Shown here: piece by piece, positions 25,097 to 32,518 of the stretch | Layout: each line of letters begins with the position of its first letter | Position numbering within the stretch: position 1 is the stretch's first letter | DNA from: Lachnospiraceae bacterium | Lineage (GTDB): Bacteria; Bacillota; Clostridia; Lachnospirales; Lachnospiraceae | Length of the DNA stretch: 64,000 nucleotides | Reading direction: 5' to 3' | Assembly: GCA_902363445.1 (NCBI GenBank) | Contig: CABJAB010000005.1 | Location: 186,001-250,000 of the forward strand | Notes under the pieces: generated by a model | Seen by the model: the letters and a program-made list of their open reading frames with translations, nothing else | The model's database searches: none | Told to the model about the DNA's origin: nothing | Program-made: the position numbers and the translations under genes

Positions 25097-26239
25097 ATGG
25101 AAGAACAGATTTTAGATCGGCTGTATGCGGATATGGAGGTTCTGGAAAAAGAGAACGATACGCTTCCGCCGGTGAAACGGATAAAGGTGGCGTCGGTCCC
25201 GCTTCTCCAGTGGTACCGGAAGCACGCCCGCACACTTCCCTGGAGGGAATCTCCCACTCCTTATCATGTATGGGTGTCAGAGATCATGCTTCAGCAGACA
25301 CGTGTAGAGGCGGTCAAAGCATATTATGAAAGATTCCTGGCAGAGCTGCCGGACATTCAGGCCCTTGCGGATGTGGAAGAAGAGCGCCTGATGAAGCTGT
25401 GGGAAGGCCTTGGATATTATAACCGGGCCAGGAACCTGAAAAGAGCTGCCGAAGAGGCAGTTCTGACATATGGAGGAAAATTGCCGGATTCCTACGAGGA
25501 GCTTTTGAAGCTTCCCGGAATTGGCTCCTATACGGCAGGCGCGGTCGCATCCATCGCATACGGGATACCGGTTCCAGCGGTAGACGGAAATGTACTGCGG
25601 GTAATATCGAGGCTTTTGGCAAGCACGGAAGATATTCTTAAGCCTTCTCTTAAAAAGAGGATGGAAAAGCTTCTTATGGAGGCTATGCCAAAGGAAAACG
25701 CCGGGGAATTTAATCAGGCGCTGATGGAAATAGGGGCTTTGGTGTGTATCCCGAATGGACAGCCACATTGTGACGAATGTCCTTTGCACGGTCTTTGCCT
25801 GTCCGAGAGGTACCAGAAAACGGACATCATTCCGGTGAAGGCGCCGAAAAAATCCAGAAGGGTCCAGGAAAGGACAGTTCTGGCGGTAACGTGCGGAAGT
25901 GAGGTATTAATCCATAAAAGGCCGGATAAAGGGCTTTTGGCTGGACTTTATGAGCTGCCGAATACAGAAGGGCATCTGGAAGAAGGACAGGTATATGCTT
26001 ATCTGGGAATTTCCGAGGAGGATATCCTTGTTATGGAAAGACTTCCGGAGGCGAAGCATATTTTTTCCCATGTGGAATGGCGGATGACCGGATATTATAT
26101 CAAGTTGAAAGAAGAATACGGAGAGTTGAGAGATTCCAGGGATAGACTGCCGGGAGAACTGGTGGACAAAGCAGATGCAGAAAGCCGGTATGCGCTGCCG
26201 GGAGCCTTTAAGGCATATGTGAGATATTTGTTTCATTAA
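25097..26239 (+). CDS. mutY: A/G-specific adenine glycosylase
   Basis: 380 residues. It removes adenine mispaired with 8-oxoguanine. The catalytic Glu lies in VWVSEIMLQQTRVEAV near residue 60, and the helix-hairpin-helix is LPGIGSYTAGAVASIAYG. The catalytic Asp is in VPAVDGNVLRV near 150. The iron-sulfur cysteines follow as C-x7-C-x2-C-x5-C (CIPNGQPHCDECPLHGLC near 208), with a first spacing one residue longer than the C-x6-C of E. coli. A C-terminal NUDIX-like domain that recognises 8-oxoG follows. The ATG at 25097 is chosen; an open frame extends upstream to 25016 but has no clear ribosome binding site. Repeat copy 4 begins four bases after the stop. Confidence 0.93.
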   Translation: MEEQILDRLYADMEVLEKENDTLPPVKRIKVASVPLLQWYRKHARTLPWRESPTPYHVWVSEIMLQQTRVEAVKAYYERFLAELPDIQALADVEEERLMKLWEGLGYYNRARNLKRAAEEAVLTYGGKLPDSYEELLKLPGIGSYTAGAVASIAYGIPVPAVDGNVLRVISRLLASTEDILKPSLKKRMEKLLMEAMPKENAGEFNQALMEIGALVCIPNGQPHCDECPLHGLCLSERYQKTDIIPVKAPKKSRRVQERTVLAVTCGSEVLIHKRPDKGLLAGLYELPNTEGHLEEGQVYAYLGISEEDILVMERLPEAKHIFSHVEWRMTGYYIKLKEEYGELRDSRDRLPGELVDKADAESRYALPGAFKAYVRYLFH

Positions 26240-26242
26240 ATA

Positions 26243-27032
26243 TGATACAAAATACTTTTTGGAATCATTTTTCATTAGCTCCAATCAGGATCCAGACTGA
26301 CACCGACAGAAGTTCCGAGCCGTCACGATTTCGGTTCGCTGGCGATGCAGGGGCTGCTTTATCCCCACTTCAGGAGTACTGCTCACATGTCGCCGGGAAA
26401 TCCGGATGATTTTCCGTCTCCCGTTCGCTCAGAAACGGAATCGGTATTTCCGTTTCTGCCTCCCTCCGTTTGGGGAACACCGGCCGCTGCCCTGCAGCGC
26501 TCACCTTTAGGCCGGCCCGGAATCGTTCTGCCGGTATTCTTTCTGCCGCACCTTTTCGGACGACTTCCGTTCCCTTGATTCCAGAAAAGGATCGGATATC
26601 CACACGGCCCGCGCGCCTAATGGCAGCGGGCCGCGATAGACCGCCCCAATAGCTTTCAAAGCAAACAAAAGCTTATTTCGGTGCGGGGAGGAAGAGCAGG
26701 AGGAACGATCCGATTCCATCGTAAGGCGAGCGCCGCAAAGCCGTTAGCAGGATCTTCCCGGCCGCAGGGAGGTAAAAACCGATTTACATGCAGGTTTTTA
26801 TTGGAATCTGACATGGAAAAATATCGATTTATCCATGTCAGTTGGAAAGGACCGACCGGAGGCCGCAAAGATCGTGGTTACGGCTGCCAGCGAGCCGCCT
26901 GGATGGAAGCGAATTTCCTCCTGCCTTTAAAACATGCAAAGAAAGCTTGTTTAAAAGGTATTCAAAGGTATACCCAAGGGCATCCCTTAACACACGCCCT
27001 CCGGGCAGGCGCACTTCGTGCGGCAAGGTATA
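26243..27032 (+). repeat. dispersed modular repeat, copy 4 (longest)
   Basis: Begins TGATACAAAATACTTTTTGG and ends with a complete end module (about 26970-27032: CAAGGGCATCCC, CCTCCGGG, GCACTTCGTGC, GGTATA). It carries the 145-bp insert, the GC-rich module (GGCCCGCGCGCCTAATGGCA near 26605) and an extra stretch (about 26757-26865) between two partial duplications of the CCGCAAAG... segment. Short frames on both strands have no ribosome binding sites. Confidence 0.87.
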
Positions 27033-27283
27033 CAATATGCACAGACAAAAAATGGATGGAGGGGGTAATCTTTTAAAATCTACCAAATCATATTTTTACA
27101 CAGAAAAATTACTTGCTTTCTGAAAAATACCATGCTATATTTTTGAATAGCAGAGGGATGAACAAAGGGGTTCATGAATTACATTTTTTGTGTGATTCTG
27201 GACTCTTTTCATATTTTATTGGGAATAATCCTTATGAAAGTCCTGTGCGATATTACTCAGGTAATATGGCTTGGCATATGTAG
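27033..27283 (+). other. non-genic stretch with a weak 41-codon frame
   Basis: After the repeat, the sequence is AT-rich. An ATG at 27158 opens 41 codons ending in a TAG at 27281-27283 (starting MNKGVHELHFLCDSGLFSYF). The GAGGG before it is too close for a normal ribosome binding site. It is probably a remnant; no family recognised. Confidence 0.3.
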
Positions 27284-27535
27284 ACGTCTTAGAAGACATC
27301 ACAGCGGACAGCATGCGGACACCATAGCAGACAGATAAACGGACACCCGGAAGACATCCCGACTGCAGAAATCGGACACCAGAGCAGACATAAAGAGAGA
27401 CATCTTTGCAGACATCAAGGCAGACAGCGAAGACGGCATCATGCGGACATCACAGAGAACTTCTGAGCAGACATCAAGGGAGACAGCGAAGGCGGCATCA
27501 TGCGGACATCATTGAGGACACATCCGGCAGACCAG
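27284..27535. repeat. degenerate 12-bp tandem repeat (minisatellite)
   Basis: About twenty imperfect units of 11-13 bases following the pattern RGACAYCannnGC (for example GGACAGCATGC, GGACACCATAGC, AGACATCTTTGC, AGACATCAAGGC). A higher-order duplication is visible: two stretches of about 60 bases, from 27414 and 27472, share CAGACATCAAGG, GAGACAGCGAAG or near, GGCATCATGCGGACATCA. No frame across it has a start codon with a ribosome binding site, and the longest open frame begins after a TAA. It is not a CRISPR array because there are no identical repeats separated by unique spacers. Confidence 0.7.
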
Positions 27536-27566
27536 CCTGTATTTCAGGAAGGATGACGAAAAACGC

Positions 27567-27607
27567 AAAAAGGCAGGACAGTTGCAAAAGCTGCTCTGCC
27601 TTTTTGG
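27567..27607 (+). terminator. intrinsic terminator
   Basis: AAAAAGGCAG (27567-27576) pairs with CTGCCTTTTT (27596-27605). An inner stem (CAG with CTG) extends it and a T-run follows. It is not close to any intact gene and may be left over from a lost one. Confidence 0.75.
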
Positions 27608-27666
27608 ATTCTGAAAACCAGGATTGACGAAAAAGCCGGGATAAGGTATCTTTATGTAGAGAAAGA

Positions 27667-27855
27667 GTGGACGAGATGAGGGGCAATCCATGGGAATCAG
27701 TTTCTCTGAAGGATTATGAGGAACATATGAGTTTTAAAACGGTTGGACAGTTGAGTATCCGCTTCTGGGTGGCAAATGTTTTATCCGGCTGGATTATCAC
27801 ACATGTCAGACAGATAGGAAATGAGCGGTGCACAGCTGGAGGATCAGTATTGTAA
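27667..27855 (+). pseudogene. N-terminal remnant of a class I methyltransferase
   Basis: The 62-codon frame begins with NPWESVSLKDYEEHMSFKTV, which closely resembles the first residues of a clostridial SAM-dependent methyltransferase group (pattern NPWE-x-I-x-L-x-DYE-x-HM). The frame then continues into unrelated sequence and stops. The SAM-binding domain is absent. It therefore looks like a truncated gene start rather than a real small protein. The assignment rests on this N-terminal motif only. Confidence 0.55.
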
Positions 27856-27879
27856 AAACGCAGATAAGATGGAGGAGAC

Positions 27880-28686
27880 ATGAAGTATCAGTTATTGGCG
27901 ACAGATTTGGACGGGACACTTGTGACAGATGACAAGCAGATCACGGAACGGACGAAAGCGGCGATTCATGCTATGATAAAACGGGGCGGGATTCTGATCC
28001 TGGCTTCCGGCAGGCCCAGCTATGGCGTATGGCATGTGGCGAGAGAGCTTGGCCTGGACAGGGATGGAGGCTATATTTTGTCCTATAACGGGGGAGAGCT
28101 TTTAGAGTGCAGGACGGGCGAAGTAAAATTTTCCGTCAGTATACCTCCCGAGAGGATTGCGGATATCATAGAGCTTTCCCGGCGTTATCAGACTGCCATC
28201 CTCACCTATGAAGGAAGCGATATAATCACGGAAAACGGGGATGATATCTATGTAGCCGGCGAGGCGAGGAATGTGAAGATGGATGTGAAGGAAGTGTCGG
28301 ATCTAATCTCCTATATCACTTTTCCCATCGTGAAGCTGATGATGGTCGGCTCGGAGGAGCAGATTCTTAAAATGGAGCCGATTGTGCGTGAGGCCCTTGG
28401 ACCTGAGTTCGCGGTATTCCGTTCCGAGGCGTATCATCTGGAAATCCTGCCTGCCGGTATCGATAAAGGCACCGGACTCCAGAGAACGATGGATCGTCTG
28501 GAGATTCCCCGGGAAGCAGTGATTTCCTGCGGTGATTATGACAATGATATCCCCATGAATGAGGCGGCGGGATTTGGCGTGGCTATGGCGAACGGATGCC
28601 CGAGGATCAAAGAGCTGGCTGACTACGTTACTTTATCCAATGAACAGGATGGGGTGGCAGAAGTGATCGAAAAGTTCATGTTATAA
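27880..28686 (+). CDS. Cof-type HAD-superfamily phosphatase
   Basis: 268 residues. Motif I is LLATDLDGTLVTDDKQITE at the N-terminus and motif II ILASGRPSYGV near residue 45. The Lys of motif III lies in AGIDKGTGLQRTM near 192, and motif IV is ISCGDYDNDIPMNEAAG near 213. A cap domain lies between motifs II and III. It probably dephosphorylates sugar or nucleotide phosphates; the substrate is unknown. GGAGGAG lies upstream. It precedes the PHP-domain gene by 28 bases on the same strand. Similar in architecture to the protein at 20692 but clearly different in sequence. Confidence 0.9.
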   Translation: MKYQLLATDLDGTLVTDDKQITERTKAAIHAMIKRGGILILASGRPSYGVWHVARELGLDRDGGYILSYNGGELLECRTGEVKFSVSIPPERIADIIELSRRYQTAILTYEGSDIITENGDDIYVAGEARNVKMDVKEVSDLISYITFPIVKLMMVGSEEQILKMEPIVREALGPEFAVFRSEAYHLEILPAGIDKGTGLQRTMDRLEIPREAVISCGDYDNDIPMNEAAGFGVAMANGCPRIKELADYVTLSNEQDGVAEVIEKFML

Positions 28687-28714
28687 AATATTTTGCCTCA
28701 AGGAAGGGACAGAG

Positions 28715-29437
28715 ATGGAAAAATTTATTCTGGATACTCATACCCATACGGTAGCCAGCGGACACGCTTACGGCACGGTTTTGGAAATGGCTAAGGCGGC
28801 TTCAGAGGAAGGGCTTGAGCTGCTGGCGATCACAGACCATGCGCCGAAGCTCCCGGGCACCTGCGGGGAAATGCATTTTCGGAATTTCAAGGTGATAGAT
28901 AAGATACTTTTTGGTGTGGAGATTCTGATGGGCGTGGAGCTTAACATCATAGACTATAAAGGGACTGTGGATATGGAAAGGGGTCTTTTAAGACAGATGG
29001 CCATCGGTATTGCCAGTATGCATACGGTCTGCCTGGCCCGGGGTACAGAAAAAGAAAATACCGCCGGGCTTGTTAAGGCTATGGAGAATCCGGGAGTCCA
29101 TATTATCGGCCATCCCGATGACGGGAGATATCCCATAGACTATGAAACGCTTGTCAGAGAAGCGAAAGAGCAGCGTGTGCTGATCGAGCTGAACAACAGC
29201 TCTTTGATGCCTGGAAGCGGCAGAAAGAATTCAGTGGAAAACCTGGAGAAGATCCTGAGCTTTTGTGAGAGATACGGACAGGAGATCATCGTCAATACAG
29301 ATTCTCATTTTCCCACGTCTGTCGGCCGTTTTGATAAGGCGAGAGAGCTTCTTTTGAGGGTGCGCTTCCCGGAAGAACTGATCGTCAACACGAATGTGGA
29401 AAAATTGAAAAAATATCTTAATAGGTCTGGACTTTAA
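28715..29437 (+). CDS. PHP-domain metal-dependent phosphatase (YcdX-like)
   Basis: 240 residues. The N-terminal metal motif FILDTHTHTVASGHAYGTV, then AITDHAPKLPG near residue 40, GVELNII near 75, HIIGHPDD near 133 and VNTDSHFP near 195 fit the PHP trinuclear site. YcdX of E. coli is a relative. Members act on small phosphate esters such as histidinol phosphate or have unknown substrates. The partner HAD gene upstream suggests one transcript for two phosphatase-type enzymes. Confidence 0.88.
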   Translation: MEKFILDTHTHTVASGHAYGTVLEMAKAASEEGLELLAITDHAPKLPGTCGEMHFRNFKVIDKILFGVEILMGVELNIIDYKGTVDMERGLLRQMAIGIASMHTVCLARGTEKENTAGLVKAMENPGVHIIGHPDDGRYPIDYETLVREAKEQRVLIELNNSSLMPGSGRKNSVENLEKILSFCERYGQEIIVNTDSHFPTSVGRFDKARELLLRVRFPEELIVNTNVEKLKKYLNRSGL

Positions 29438-29521
29438 AGTGGTAAAATGCTAAAATGTATAGGAAGCCGAGTTTTCGGACGGAACAAGGCTTTTTCTAAA
29501 GCATTTTAAAGGAGAACGACA

Positions 29522-29821
29522 ATGAATAAAAAGTTGAAGACGGAAGCCGTGGACCACTTATTTCAGGCTATCCTTACTTTGAAGGATGTCAACGAGTGCT
29601 ATACATTTTTTGAAGATGTATGTACGATCAATGAGCTTTTGTCGTTGTCTCAGCGCTATGAAGTAGCCAGAATGCTTCGGGCTAAGAAGACGTATCTGGA
29701 AATCGCGGAAAAGACAGGGGCTTCCACTGCGACCATCAGCCGTGTGAACCGTTCTTTGAATTATGGAAATGACGGATATGACATGGTGTTTGAAAGGCTC
29801 GAAGAGGAAGAGAAGAAGTAG
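29522..29821 (+). CDS. YerC/YecD TrpR-related DNA-binding protein
   Basis: 99 residues, all-helical, with the TrpR-like helix-turn-helix: LSLSQRYEVARMLRAKKTYL near residue 40, then EIAEKTGASTATISRVNRSL and NYGNDGYD. Relatives in Bacillus are called YerC. The tryptophan repressor family resemblance is structural; the ligand and target here are unknown. AAAGGAGAA lies upstream. A possible -10 (TAAAAT near 29444) lies about 70 bases before the start, followed by a short AAGCC...GGCTTTTT hairpin that could be an attenuator. Confidence 0.88.
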   Translation: MNKKLKTEAVDHLFQAILTLKDVNECYTFFEDVCTINELLSLSQRYEVARMLRAKKTYLEIAEKTGASTATISRVNRSLNYGNDGYDMVFERLEEEEKK

Positions 29822-29875
29822 ACTCCGGTCGTTAAGACAGAGAAGCGTGTATGCAATGCGGAAAATAATAAGAAT

Positions 29876-29914
29876 GCCGGAAAGAACCATGTTGGTTTCT
29901 TCCGGCTGCTTTTG
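29876..29914. terminator. bidirectional terminator between convergent genes
   Basis: GCCGGAAAGAACC (29876-29888) pairs with GGTTTCTTCCGGC (29894-29906) with a small internal mismatch. TGCTTTTG follows on the + strand. It separates the yerC-like gene from the minus-strand DUF1836 gene. Confidence 0.75.
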
Positions 29915-29934
29915 TCTTATAGGAAGGTAACAGA

Positions 29935-30555
29935 TTACTTTTCTTTTTTATCGGCAGAGCTGTCCTTTTTTTCGGATGCCCGCATTTCATCGATGATCTG
30001 TTCAATCATCTGCTTTTTCAGGTACACGTCGAAGCTGAGCGTACAGATAAAAGAAAAGAGCTGAAGATAATCCTTGTCTTCTTCCGGATAGTCGCTGAAG
30101 GAGCGCTTGGACAGTTCAAAACGGGACTGGACTTCTTTCATCAGGTCGACCAGCTGCAGCTTTTCTACCTTGACTATCTCATTGTAGACCTTATCCAGTT
30201 GGTCGTGGTCTTCGGAAAAATACTTCTCCGAAAGAGACGAGAGCAGCACCTGAATATCTCCGATGGAAAGAAAGCCTTTGAAATAGTAGATGAAGGCCAG
30301 CAGTATCAGATGATCCTTTGAATATTTTTTCTTCACAGGCGGAGGAAGGAGGTCATTCTTCGCATAATTATTTATCATGGTCTTGGTGAGGACTTTGTCG
30401 TCGTCATGGCGTTTGCCGAATGACAGATGCTGTTCCATAAACGTCGTCACCTGGTCCATATAAAGGTCAATGTCAGGTATATCCTTCGTGTGGATATAAT
30501 TGAGCCCTCTCAATTTTGTAAGCAGATCGTCTATCAATTTTTCATTGGTTTTCAT
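29935..30555 (-). CDS. DUF1836 protein
   Basis: 206 residues. The N-terminal half contains KVLTKTMINNYAKNDLLPPP (near residue 60) followed by KKKYSKDHLILLAFIYYFKG, the MerR-like helix-turn-helix pattern seen in DUF1836 proteins of Firmicutes. This suggests DNA binding. The C-terminal third is helical and ends in a lysine-rich stretch. GAGGTGAG precedes the ATG. The targets are unknown. It is divergent from the pspA-like gene, with about 150 bases between the two starts. Confidence 0.8.
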   Translation of the reverse strand: MKTNEKLIDDLLTKLRGLNYIHTKDIPDIDLYMDQVTTFMEQHLSFGKRHDDDKVLTKTMINNYAKNDLLPPPVKKKYSKDHLILLAFIYYFKGFLSIGDIQVLLSSLSEKYFSEDHDQLDKVYNEIVKVEKLQLVDLMKEVQSRFELSKRSFSDYPEEDKDYLQLFSFICTLSFDVYLKKQMIEQIIDEMRASEKKDSSADKKEK

Positions 30556-30644
30556 GTTCTCACCTCTCGTACTATTATATAGTATTTAATACCAGATGAC
30601 AAGACATAAATATGAAACCGGACGGCCGGAAATATCGGTTCCTT

Positions 30645-30673
30645 TTGACATTGTACTTGAAATGGCTTATAAT
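30645..30673 (+). promoter_or_regulatory. consensus promoter of the pspA-SPFH pair
   Basis: TTGACA (30645-30650), exactly 17 bases, TATAAT (30668-30673): a perfect match to the housekeeping consensus, 36 bases before the ATG. Confidence 0.88.
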
Positions 30674-30709
30674 AACAGGAAAAGTGCAACCTACAAGGAG
30701 GATACTAAA

Positions 30710-31390
30710 ATGGGGATAATTCAGAGATTTAAAGACATTATGACTTCTAATATCAACGCGCTTCTGGATAAGGCGGAAGATCCTGGAAAAATGATAGACC
30801 AATATATGAGGAATCTGGAAAGTGATCTAGGGAAAGTAAAAGCAGAGACAGCTTCTGTGATGGCAGAGGAGACCAGGAGCAAACGGGAGCTTGATGAATG
30901 CACGGCCGAGATCGATAAGCTGCAGCAGTATGCGGAAAAGGCTGTCATGGCGGGAAATGACGAGGATGCGAAACAGTTCCTGGCCCAGAAATCCAGCCTT
31001 GTGGACAAACAGGCTTCTCTCCAGCAGGCGTATTCCCTTGCGGCCGAAAACGCCGGCAAGATGAGGCAGATGCACGATAAGCTCTGTTCCGACATTGCTC
31101 TTTTGGATTCCAGACGTGACGCCATCAAGGCCAAGGTCAAGGTTGCCAAGACTCAGGAGAAGCTCAATAAAATGGGCGCCAGCATCGACGGGGCCAAAGG
31201 GAACCTCAGCGCATTTGACCGCATGGAGGAAAAAGCAAATAAGATGCTCGATGAGGCAAACGCCATGGCAGAGCTCAACAAAGAGCCTAAGAGCGCCGAT
31301 ATGGATGCTTTGAAGAGTAAATACGATTCTCAGCCTGCGGCGGCAGTGGATGACGAGCTGGCGGCTCTTAAGGCGAAGCTTGGGAAATAA
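30710..31390 (+). CDS. PspA/IM30 (Vipp1) family protein
   Basis: 226 residues, almost entirely coiled-coil. It begins MGIIQRFKDIMTSNINALLD, the amphipathic N-terminal helix typical of PspA, followed by KAEDPGKMIDQYMRNLESDL near residue 22. These proteins form ESCRT-III-like assemblies that protect the membrane under stress. The ATG at 30710 follows AAGGAGG. The open frame upstream to 30596 contains the promoter and is not coding. It is 40 bases from the SPFH gene, a pairing seen in other Firmicutes membrane-stress systems. Confidence 0.92.
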   Translation: MGIIQRFKDIMTSNINALLDKAEDPGKMIDQYMRNLESDLGKVKAETASVMAEETRSKRELDECTAEIDKLQQYAEKAVMAGNDEDAKQFLAQKSSLVDKQASLQQAYSLAAENAGKMRQMHDKLCSDIALLDSRRDAIKAKVKVAKTQEKLNKMGASIDGAKGNLSAFDRMEEKANKMLDEANAMAELNKEPKSADMDALKSKYDSQPAAAVDDELAALKAKLGK

Positions 31391-31430
31391 GATAACCTGA
31401 AAAGAGATCACGAAATAACAGGAGCGTGCT

Positions 31431-32426
31431 ATGGGACTTTTTGGCGGCCAGATGGCCAATGTAGTGGAATGGGAAGAATACCGCGATGACGTTATTTTCT
31501 GGAAATGGAGCAACAAGGAGATAAAAAAAGGCAGCCGCCTTATCATCCGCCCCGGCCAGGACGCGATATTTATGTATAACGGCAAGGTGGAAGGGGTGTT
31601 CCGTGACGAAGGAAGCTTCGATATTGAATCGGATATCATTCCGTTCCTTTCCACATTAAAAGGATTTAAGTTTGGCTTTAACAGCGGCATCCGCGCCGAG
31701 GTGCTGTTTATCAACACTAAGGAGTTTACGGTGAAGTGGGGGACGAGAAACGCGGTTAACCTGCCGGCGGCAGGGCTTCCCGGCGGGCTTCCCATCCGTG
31801 CGTTTGGTGTTTTCAACTGTAAGATTTCTGACCATATGACTCTCATCGATAAGGTGGCGGGGATTCGGGGCCAGTATGAGGTGGACGATGTGCGGGAACG
31901 TGTTTTGGCACAGCTCGATCCTCTTCTCATGAAATGGATTTCCAGAGAAGGAAAGGATATTTTCAATCTTCAGGCGAATGCTTCTGATATCGGAAAGGGA
32001 ATCTGCACGGATTTGGATATGGAGATGAGAAAGATAGGGATCGCCATCACAGGCTTTTCCATTCAGAGTGTTTCTTATCCGGATGAAGTGCAGAAGATGA
32101 TAAATAAGACGGCTTCCCAGAGTATGATAGGTGATATGGGCCGGTATCAGCAGGCCGCCATGGCGAATTCTATGGAAAAAGGCGGAGCAGGCGGACATAT
32201 GGCGGCAGATATGGCTGGAATGCAGATGGGGATGATGATGGGGCAGCAGATGGCGAACCAGATGCGCCAGGGTATGGAAGACGGTTTTGGAACTGCCGGG
32301 GGACAGAAAACAGGAGAAACGCCGTCCGGAAAGGCAGATGACGGAAAGAAACCGAATTTTTGCCCGAACTGCGGAACCAAGACGAACGGAGCTAATTTCT
32401 GCCCGAACTGCGGTCAGAAGCTTTGA
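31431..32426 (+). CDS. SPFH-domain protein with C-terminal zinc ribbon
   Basis: 331 residues. The N-terminal part (to about residue 220) matches the SPFH/YdjI-like 'virion core' family: VVEWEEYRDDVIFWKWSNKE near residue 11, LIIRPGQDAIFMYNGKVEGV near 38, and ITGFSIQSVSYPDEVQKMI near 205. A Met/Gly/Gln-rich linker (230-275) follows, and then a double Cys zinc ribbon (NFCPNCGTKTNGANFCPNCG). Bacillus YdjI helps bring the PspA homologue YdjF to the membrane. The same role is likely here because it is the direct neighbour of pspA. Confidence 0.9.
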   Translation: MGLFGGQMANVVEWEEYRDDVIFWKWSNKEIKKGSRLIIRPGQDAIFMYNGKVEGVFRDEGSFDIESDIIPFLSTLKGFKFGFNSGIRAEVLFINTKEFTVKWGTRNAVNLPAAGLPGGLPIRAFGVFNCKISDHMTLIDKVAGIRGQYEVDDVRERVLAQLDPLLMKWISREGKDIFNLQANASDIGKGICTDLDMEMRKIGIAITGFSIQSVSYPDEVQKMINKTASQSMIGDMGRYQQAAMANSMEKGGAGGHMAADMAGMQMGMMMGQQMANQMRQGMEDGFGTAGGQKTGETPSGKADDGKKPNFCPNCGTKTNGANFCPNCGQKL

Positions 32427-32463
32427 ATTACAGAAGCCGGATAACGATATAGTGAAGAAACAG

Positions 32464-32504
32464 AGAAGCCAGATACCGGTGTTTTCAGTGTCTGGCTTTT
32501 CTCT
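32464..32504 (+). terminator. intrinsic terminator after the SPFH gene
   Basis: AAGCCAGATA (32466-32475) pairs with TGTCTGGCTT around a loop of about 13 bases and is followed by TTCTCTT. It lies 40 bases after the stop and just before pcrA. Confidence 0.7.
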
Positions 32505-32518
32505 TCGGGAGTAAATAG

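Noticed and set aside
26345..27123. Several frames of 60-131 codons in repeat copy 4 and after it
   Set aside because: They are made of repeat modules and their translations recur only where the repeat does.
27284..27535. CRISPR array
   Set aside because: Units are only 11-13 bases, degenerate, and not separated by unique spacers; no cas genes are present.
27406..27627. A 73-codon protein across the minisatellite
   Set aside because: No ribosome binding site; the frame ends in the terminator hairpin and its composition is that of the tandem repeat.
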